NCBI GenBank assembly: GCA_910578605.1
Contig: CAJTQG010000032.1
Location: 1-34,983, forward strand
Reading direction: 5' to 3'
Source: an uncultured Lachnospiraceae bacterium
Lineage (GTDB): Bacteria; Bacillota; Clostridia; Lachnospirales; Lachnospiraceae
DNA: 34,983 bases
Under the pieces are notes generated by a model. That model was given only the letters and a program-made list of their open reading frames with translations, made no database searches and was not told the DNA's origin. A program made the translations under genes and the position numbers. Positions 29,880-34,983 of this stretch are shown piece after piece. Position 1 is the first letter of the stretch; each line of letters starts with the position of its first letter.

Positions 29880-31298
29880 ATGAAAAAAAATAAAAAAACC
29901 TCCAATCAGGAGATTATTAAAATAACAATAATGTTTGGAATTTTATTTTTGGGAATGATGTCCTATTTTGCCTACTTTCAGATTACTAAGGCAAAAGATA
30001 TAATCAATAATCCAAGAAATAAGCGTTATCAAATTCTAAGTGAAAAAATTGTAAGAGGACAGATTATGGCAAGGGACGGTGAGGTACTTGCCGAGACACA
30101 GAGTGATAAAAATGGTAATGAGACAAGAATATATCCCTATGATAATCTATTTTCTCAGGTAGTGGGGATTAACAGTCACGGAAGATATGGTTTGGAGGCA
30201 GATTATAATTTTGAGCTGCTCACCTCCCACGCAGATAATTTAGAACAGTTTGGCAATGATTTAAAGGGGAACAAAAATATTGGCGACAATGTCATTACTA
30301 CCTTGGATGTGAAACTGCAAAAGACAGCCAGTGAGGCGATTGGTGACAATATGGGTGGGGCTGTAGTATTGGAGCCGGATACAGGGAATATATTGGCAAT
30401 GGTGTCCAAGCCGGACTTCAATCCCAATAAAATTGATGAGATATGGGATGATATTACGGCGGAGGGCAGCAATGATTCTTCTCTGCTGAATCGTGCCTCC
30501 CAAGGTCTGTATACACCGGGCTCTGTTTTTAAAATATTTACTCTGTTAGAGTACACAAGAGAAAAACCAAAAAAATATAAAAATTATCAATATACCTGTC
30601 ATGGTGCATATGATGGGGGAAACTTTCAAGTGTCCTGCTTTGACGGAAATGTTCACGGCAATTTAGATTTGATGGGTGCGTTTTCTAAGTCATGCAACAG
30701 CGCATTTATTGATATTGGGTTAAAGCTGGATTTAAATAGCTTTCGTAAAAATAATGAGGGGCTCTTATTTAACAGCCGTCTTCCCGTTGATTTTGCCTAC
30801 AATAAAAGCAGTTTTGTGCTGCAGGAGGGAGCCTCAAAGTTTGATGTGGCCCAGACATCCATTGGCCAGGGCAAAACACAAGTTACACCTCTTCATATGG
30901 CAATGATTGCCTCTGCTGTAGCTAATGAGGGGGAATTGATGGTGCCTAGACTTGTAAGCAAAATAGAAGACCACAATGGCTATGCAGTGGAAAATATAGA
31001 AGAAAAATCCTATGGCAGCTTGCTTTCTAAGGAGGAGGCCAATAGGTTAAAAAAATATATGCGGGGCGTGGTGGAGAGCGGAACGGGAACAAAATTAAAC
31101 CAAGGCTCCTACACAGCATACGGAAAAACCGGAACGGCAGAGACAGGAAACGGCAGCAAGGCACACTCTTGGTTTGTGGGATTTGCAACAAAGGATGACA
31201 AAACGATTGCTGTTGCTTTCGTGATGGAGAATATGCCGGAGGGAAGCACATGGGCTGTTCCGGCGGTAAAGCAAGTATTTGATGCTTATTTTGAATAA
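29880..31298 (+). CDS. Short class B penicillin-binding protein (transpeptidase), partner of the SEDS protein
   Basis: This is a membrane-anchored D,D-transpeptidase that cross-links peptidoglycan. One N-terminal membrane helix (about 13-34) is followed by a small dimerisation region with RGQIMARDGEVLAET and the transpeptidase domain. Catalytic motifs are S215-V-F-K218 (TPGSVFK), S271-C-N273 and K416-T-G418. At 472 residues it is much shorter than FtsI or PBP2 of proteobacteria and has no PASTA repeats. It resembles the PbpA-type partner of RodA in actinobacteria and clostridia. It is separated from the SEDS gene by only two bases. Confidence 0.92.
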   Translation: MKKNKKTSNQEIIKITIMFGILFLGMMSYFAYFQITKAKDIINNPRNKRYQILSEKIVRGQIMARDGEVLAETQSDKNGNETRIYPYDNLFSQVVGINSHGRYGLEADYNFELLTSHADNLEQFGNDLKGNKNIGDNVITTLDVKLQKTASEAIGDNMGGAVVLEPDTGNILAMVSKPDFNPNKIDEIWDDITAEGSNDSSLLNRASQGLYTPGSVFKIFTLLEYTREKPKKYKNYQYTCHGAYDGGNFQVSCFDGNVHGNLDLMGAFSKSCNSAFIDIGLKLDLNSFRKNNEGLLFNSRLPVDFAYNKSSFVLQEGASKFDVAQTSIGQGKTQVTPLHMAMIASAVANEGELMVPRLVSKIEDHNGYAVENIEEKSYGSLLSKEEANRLKKYMRGVVESGTGTKLNQGSYTAYGKTGTAETGNGSKAHSWFVGFATKDDKTIAVAFVMENMPEGSTWAVPAVKQVFDAYFE

Positions 31299-31348
31299 AG
31301 CTTGCTGTCTATTGTTCTTCCTCGTTATAGTCAATATTGAAAAGTTTC

Positions 31349-31377
31349 TTGCTTAATAATTGTAAATAGGGTATACT
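31349..31377 (+). promoter_or_regulatory. Sigma-A-type promoter for the Nudix gene
   Basis: TTGCTT (31349-31354) and TATACT (31372-31377) are separated by 17 bases. The predicted start is near 31384, and an AGGAGGG site (31411-31417) precedes the TTG start at 31424. Confidence 0.65.
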
Positions 31378-31423
31378 AAATGGCAGAAGGTGAAAACACA
31401 CCAGAGGAACAGGAGGGATTGCA

Positions 31424-31876
31424 TTGATTGAGGCAACGAGCTGTGGCGGTGTGGTTATTTTTCGCGGTAAGATTCTTGTACTTTATAAGAACTTTAAAAA
31501 TAAGTATGAAGGATGGGTATTGCCCAAGGGAACAGTAGAAGAGGGCGAAGAATACAAGGAAACAGCCCTGAGAGAGGTTCGCGAAGAATCGGGTGTAAGT
31601 GCATCCATTATTAAATATGTTGGTAAAAGCCAGTATACCTTTAACACTCCCCAGGATGTGGTCAATAAACATGTTCACTGGTATTTAATGATGGCTGACA
31701 GTTATTACAGCAAGCCGCAACGGGAAGAATATTTTCAAGATTCCGGATATTATAAGTTTTATGAGGCATATCATCTGTTGAAATTTGCTAATGAAAAACA
31801 GATATTAGAACGTGCCTACCAAGAATATCTGGATTTGAAGAAAAGTAATTTATGGGGTTCTAAAAAATATTTTTAA
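31424..31876 (+). CDS. Nudix hydrolase
   Basis: This protein hydrolyses a nucleoside diphosphate linked to another group; the exact substrate cannot be read from sequence. A complete Nudix box is present at about residues 36-58 (G-x5-E-x7-REV-x-EE-x-G-V), preceded by WVLPKG, which is typical of diadenosine polyphosphate or diphosphoinositol-type members. The start is a TTG at 31424, supported by AGGAGGG six bases upstream and by the conserved strand beginning soon after. At 150 residues it is a single-domain protein. It has its own promoter and a terminator, so it is monocistronic. Confidence 0.88.
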   Translation: MIEATSCGGVVIFRGKILVLYKNFKNKYEGWVLPKGTVEEGEEYKETALREVREESGVSASIIKYVGKSQYTFNTPQDVVNKHVHWYLMMADSYYSKPQREEYFQDSGYYKFYEAYHLLKFANEKQILERAYQEYLDLKKSNLWGSKKYF

Positions 31877-31880
31877 GGTG

Positions 31881-31915
31881 AAGAACATGCAGGATTGCCT
31901 GTATGTTCTTTTTTG
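31881..31915 (+). terminator. Intrinsic terminator after the Nudix gene
   Basis: AAGAACATGCAGG (31881-31893) pairs with CCTGTATGTTCTT (31898-31910) with one G-T pair and a 4-base loop. The stem runs into a T-run ending at 31914. Confidence 0.85.
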
Positions 31916-31976
31916 TCGTACAGAAAAGTTTATTTGATATATTTTCTAGAATAATAATATTCAAAAATTTTCCTGT

Positions 31977-32006
31977 TTGTTAAAAAATGTGGTAAAATAA
32001 TAATAT
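31977..32006 (+). promoter_or_regulatory. Possible promoter for the polyphosphate:AMP phosphotransferase gene
   Basis: TTGTTA (31977-31982) and TAATAT (32001-32006) are separated by 18 bases in a very AT-rich stretch that offers other -10-like sequences. The match is moderate. A strong AAGGAGG (32051-32057) marks the translation start. Confidence 0.4.
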
Positions 32007-32063
32007 ATTGTAAAGTATAGTTCGGAAAAGAATCGTTATTTCGTATGTTAAAGGAGGATGCCT

Positions 32064-33599
32064 ATGCTAGAAAAAATTGATCTAAACAAAAGCTTAACAA
32101 AAAAGAAGTACAAAGAGTATATGGAGCCTTTGCAGGAGCAGCTGGGATATCTGCAAAGACAGTGCAAGGAGCTGCAGATTCCTGTTGTGATTGTAATGGA
32201 GGGGTTAAGTGCCGCCGGAAAGGGAACATTGATTAGCCAGTTGATAGCGCCTTTAGATCCAAGAGGATTTCAAGTTTTTGCCACAGCCAGGGAGACGGAG
32301 GAGGAAAAAAGACACGCGTTTTTGTGGAGATTCTGGACAAAGCTTCCAGCAAAAGGGCGCATTGCTATTTTTGACAGGAGTTGGTATCAGAAGGTTTTGG
32401 CAGACAGGTTTGAAAAGGGAAGCACTAAGGAGGAGATGGCAAGCGCTTATGAGGAAATTTTAAACTTTGAGGAGATGCTCACGGCAGATGGCATGGTAAT
32501 CATTAAATTATTTGCCTATATCTCCAAAAAGGAGCAGAAGGAACGATTACATCGTCTGCTGGATTCTAAGGAAACAGAATGGCGAGTGAGCAAATCAGAT
32601 TTAAAGAAAAATAAAGAGTATGATGCTTATTTAGATATTAATGAGGATGCACTAGAAAAGACAGACAGCGCCTGTGCGCCATGGCATATTATAGAGGGAA
32701 CCGACAGACAATATGCAGCGGTAAAGATGATGAATGAGGTAGTGAATGAGTTGCAGGCGGCGGTTGATGAAAAGCTGGAACAGCAGGCAAAGAAGGCAGG
32801 TAAAAAGAAATCTTCCCAAAAGGATACCTCTTTGCAGGATAAGATACAGAAAAGTGCAATGAGTTTTCAATCTTCTGTTTTGGCTGGAGTAAGTTTGGAA
32901 GATAAAAAGCTGACAAAAAAAGAGTACAAAGAGCAGCTTGCCATTTTGCAGGAGGAATTGTTTCAACTGCAAAATGTAATGTATCAAAAGAGAATTCCAA
33001 CGGTTTTAGCTTTTGAGGGATGGGATGCAGGGGGGAAGGGTGGCGCTATCAAAAGGCTTACCCAGGCCTTAGATCCAAGAGGATATGTGGTAAATCCGGT
33101 CTGTGCCCCCAATGATGAGGAAAAACTCCATCATTATCTGTGGCGGTTTTATAAGAATTTCCCTAAATCTGGTCATACTGCTATTTTTGACAGGAGCTGG
33201 TACGGCAGAGTTATGGTGGAGAGAATAGAGGGATTTTGTTCTAAGGAGGAGTATGAGCGGGCATATAAGGAAATGAACAGTATGGAGGAGCAGCTTGCCA
33301 ATGCCAATGCAGTTGTGCTGAAGTTCTGGATGCATATTGATAAAGAGGAGCAGGCAAGAAGATTTCAAGAGAGACAGGATAATCCGATGAAGCAGTGGAA
33401 AATCACAGATGAGGATTGGAGAAATCGGGAAAAGTGGGATGAGTATGAGAGTGCCGTAGATGAAATGCTGATTCGCACTTCCACCAGCTATGCTCCGTGG
33501 ATAGTGGTGGAGGGCAATGACAAATATTATGCCAGAATCAAAGTGCTGAAAACTGTAATTTCGGCATGGAAAGAAGCTATAAGGAAGCACAAAGCATAA
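32064..33599 (+). CDS. pap: Polyphosphate:AMP phosphotransferase (two-domain PPK2, class II)
   Basis: Class II PPK2 enzymes phosphorylate AMP to ADP with polyphosphate as donor. Two homologous P-loop domains are joined by a Lys/Gln-rich linker (about 235-260). Domain 1 has Walker A EGLSAAGKGT (46-55) and IFDRSWYQKVL (102-112). Domain 2 has EGWDAGGKGG (318-327) and IFDRSWYGRVM (374-384). Both keep the acidic DPRG turn and the FLWRF/YLWRF lid element. The total of 511 residues matches the fused class. The ATG at 32064 is chosen: AAGGAGG ends directly before the ATG at 32058, so the second ATG six bases later has the correct spacing. It appears monocistronic. Confidence 0.92.
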   Translation: MLEKIDLNKSLTKKKYKEYMEPLQEQLGYLQRQCKELQIPVVIVMEGLSAAGKGTLISQLIAPLDPRGFQVFATARETEEEKRHAFLWRFWTKLPAKGRIAIFDRSWYQKVLADRFEKGSTKEEMASAYEEILNFEEMLTADGMVIIKLFAYISKKEQKERLHRLLDSKETEWRVSKSDLKKNKEYDAYLDINEDALEKTDSACAPWHIIEGTDRQYAAVKMMNEVVNELQAAVDEKLEQQAKKAGKKKSSQKDTSLQDKIQKSAMSFQSSVLAGVSLEDKKLTKKEYKEQLAILQEELFQLQNVMYQKRIPTVLAFEGWDAGGKGGAIKRLTQALDPRGYVVNPVCAPNDEEKLHHYLWRFYKNFPKSGHTAIFDRSWYGRVMVERIEGFCSKEEYERAYKEMNSMEEQLANANAVVLKFWMHIDKEEQARRFQERQDNPMKQWKITDEDWRNREKWDEYESAVDEMLIRTSTSYAPWIVVEGNDKYYARIKVLKTVISAWKEAIRKHKA

Positions 33600-33711
33600 A
33601 CGTCATACATCAATGGTATACAATTACATAAAAGGCCATCATCTACAGCAGAATAGTGTGTTGTTTTAATGGTGAAGGCATAAAAATGACTATGAAATTT
33701 GAGGAATTAGG

Positions 33712-34359
33712 ATGCAGAAAGTAAATTATCAAAAAAAGTTAGATGAACTTATTGGGCAGCTTGAGAAAAAAGGAAAAGTTCCTTCTTTGCTGCTGCATAG
33801 CTGCTGTGCACCGTGCAGCAGCTATTGTCTGGAATATTTAAGCCAATATTTTAAAATTACAGTGTTTTATTACAATCCCAATATTTTTCCAAAGGAAGAA
33901 TATGAGTATAGAATACAGGAACAACAAAGGCTGATTGATAATTTACCTTCCAAGCACCCTATTTCTTTTTGCGCAAAAGAATATGAGCCAGAAAAATTTT
34001 ATGAAATAGCAAAGGGATATGAGGGGGAGATGGAAGGAGGTGAACGTTGTAATAGATGCTTTCGGCTTCGCTTAGAAGAAACTGCCAAGCTGGCAAAGAC
34101 ATTAAAAATGGACTATTATACTACTACACTGACTATCAGTCCGTTGAAGAATGCCCAAAATCTAAATGAAATAGGAATGGAGTTAGGGGAGCTCTATCAG
34201 GTAGACTACTTGGAATCTGATTTTAAAAAGAGGGGAGGGTATAAAAGGTCAGTAGAACTTTCTAAGGAGTACGAATTATACAGACAGGATTATTGCGGCT
34301 GTGTGTATTCTAAACAAGAAACAGAGGAAAGGAGAGAAAAGTTTTCTGGCAATATTTAA
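33712..34359 (+). CDS. queH: Epoxyqueuosine reductase QueH (DUF208)
   Basis: QueH performs the last step of queuosine synthesis in tRNA, reducing epoxyqueuosine to queuosine, and replaces QueG in many anaerobes. Conserved Cys and metal motifs are LLHSCCAPCSSYCLEYL (about 27-43), YYNPNIFPKEEY, GERCNRCFRLRLEETA in the middle, and DYCGCVYS near the C-terminus, providing the cysteines for an iron-sulfur cluster and an adjacent metal. At 215 residues it is full length. GAGG lies seven bases before the ATG. No other queuosine genes and no preQ1 riboswitch were seen in this window. Confidence 0.93.
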   Translation: MQKVNYQKKLDELIGQLEKKGKVPSLLLHSCCAPCSSYCLEYLSQYFKITVFYYNPNIFPKEEYEYRIQEQQRLIDNLPSKHPISFCAKEYEPEKFYEIAKGYEGEMEGGERCNRCFRLRLEETAKLAKTLKMDYYTTTLTISPLKNAQNLNEIGMELGELYQVDYLESDFKKRGGYKRSVELSKEYELYRQDYCGCVYSKQETEERREKFSGNI

Positions 34360-34406
34360 AATATACAAATGAAACTTACAATAGAAACATAGGAGGAAAA
34401 GGAAAT

Positions 34407-34983
34407 ATGAATTTTTGCAAAGGAAAGAAAAAAGATTTTATTATATCAATCATTGGATTTATTATATTACTATCCATTGGTTTAAGTATGATGTTTGCAC
34501 CATTTATTTCGTCAGAAAATATTGCAGAGAAATATGGGAATCGTTTAAATAAAAAGATTTTCAGGGAAAAAGAGAAAGAAGAGGAGAAATACGATACATC
34601 AAGTAAATATGATAGCTTGGATAGTTATAATGATTATTTAGATAAAAAAGAAGAGACAATATCTGAAGATGAAATAAAAATACAACGAGATATCAATGAT
34701 ATAAAAGACTCAGAAAATAATATTACATTAAAAACAGAAATTACTATGTTTCTAAAATATGTAAAATATGCGAATGATGTAGATGGTGATTATGTAACAA
34801 CATATAATATTGATTGGACAATCACCTGTATTATTTTGATTTTGGCAGGGGGCTGTATTGTTGCTTCGCTAATATGCTGTATTGTTCAGATTTTTTTCTG
34901 GATATTTTCAAAATATAGCTGCGGCAAGTCCTGCGTCATGTTGAAGGTTGTTTTTGCATTTTGGATATTGGCCACTTTATTTA
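34407..34983 (+). CDS. Partial unknown membrane protein, runs off the window
   Basis: An open frame starts at the ATG at 34407, with AGGAGGAAAAGG upstream, and stays open to the last base (192 codons). I do not recognise the family. There is an N-terminal hydrophobic segment (about 11-36, FIISIIGFIILLSIGLSMM), then a very charged, Asp/Glu/Lys/Tyr-rich extracytoplasmic or cytoplasmic part (about 45-130), then a second hydrophobic segment (about 143-165, ITCIILILAGGCIVASLICC), and a third one beginning near 180. The base composition is markedly more AT-rich than the neighbouring genes, and the hydrophobic parts contain several cysteines. It starts 47 bases after queH. Confidence 0.7.
   Translation, partial: MNFCKGKKKDFIISIIGFIILLSIGLSMMFAPFISSENIAEKYGNRLNKKIFREKEKEEEKYDTSSKYDSLDSYNDYLDKKEETISEDEIKIQRDINDIKDSENNITLKTEITMFLKYVKYANDVDGDYVTTYNIDWTITCIILILAGGCIVASLICCIVQIFFWIFSKYSCGKSCVMLKVVFAFWILATLF

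Noticed and set aside
33600..33711. preQ1 riboswitch before queH
   Set aside because: No C-rich loop hairpin with the A-rich tail of preQ1 aptamers could be found.
1..34983. CRISPR arrays, tRNA or rRNA genes, insertion sequences, prophage or attachment sites
   Set aside because: Reading both strands, no regularly spaced repeats, clover-leaf genes, transposase motifs or terminal repeats were found.

Overview
The window reads as core chromosome of a low-GC Gram-positive anaerobe of the Clostridia, most likely a Lachnospiraceae member. Support for this: AT-rich DNA, strong GGAGG ribosome binding sites, a biotin-dependent Na+-pumping decarboxylase operon, IspH next to ribosomal protein S1, two DacF-type carboxypeptidases, ScpAB, a YlbJ-like protein beside CoaD, and a PPK2-type AMP phosphotransferase. 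No rRNA, tRNA, insertion sequence, phage gene or CRISPR array was seen. All genes but one (a YlbJ-like membrane protein at 21079-21975) lie on the + strand. No gene-free stretch exceeds 300 bases; the longest is 13102-13357.

Layout. 55-7453: cell envelope and chromosome segregation (LTA-synthase-family enzyme with an extra C-terminal domain, DacF-like carboxypeptidase, membrane-anchored metallophosphoesterase, ScpA, ScpB, second DacF-like carboxypeptidase). 7582-13101: a five-gene operon for a sodium-pump decarboxylase that carries both a 12S-type acyl-CoA carboxyltransferase and a 5S/OadA-type oxaloacetate/pyruvate carboxyltransferase, with a separate biotin carrier, the OadB membrane pump and an unusually large OadG-like subunit. 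It ends in a terminator. 13358-14278: RpiR-family regulator. 14390-19142: HI0933-type flavoprotein, then cmk-ispH-rpsA-cheR ending in a perfect 18-bp terminator stem. 19238-20999: rsmD, coaD and an uncharacterised coiled-coil protein, facing the ylbJ-like gene across a terminator. 22084-25425: PepD-like dipeptidase, a divergent diaminopimelate decarboxylase and ZapA, each with its own recognisable promoter. 25572-31298: a U32 peptidase-family protein, a SEDS (FtsW/RodA) polymerase and a short class B PBP. 31424-34359: Nudix hydrolase, two-domain PPK2 (polyphosphate:AMP phosphotransferase), QueH. 34407 to the edge: start of a very AT-rich unknown membrane protein.

Together these are mostly housekeeping genes for peptidoglycan synthesis and trimming, teichoic acid, chromosome condensation and division. 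The metabolic centrepiece is the decarboxylase operon, which should couple decarboxylation or transcarboxylation of C4-dicarboxylate/acyl-CoA intermediates to Na+ export. The most notable observations are the dual-carboxyltransferase composition of that operon with its ectodomain-bearing gamma-like subunit, a terminator hairpin that contains the Shine-Dalgarno site of the first dacF gene, a promoter followed almost at once by a terminator in the leader of the U32 gene, unfused but overlapping ispH and rpsA, and an LTA-synthase-type enzyme with an IPT/TIG-like tail. I do not see a clear, wholly new multi-gene system; the decarboxylase operon is the nearest candidate.
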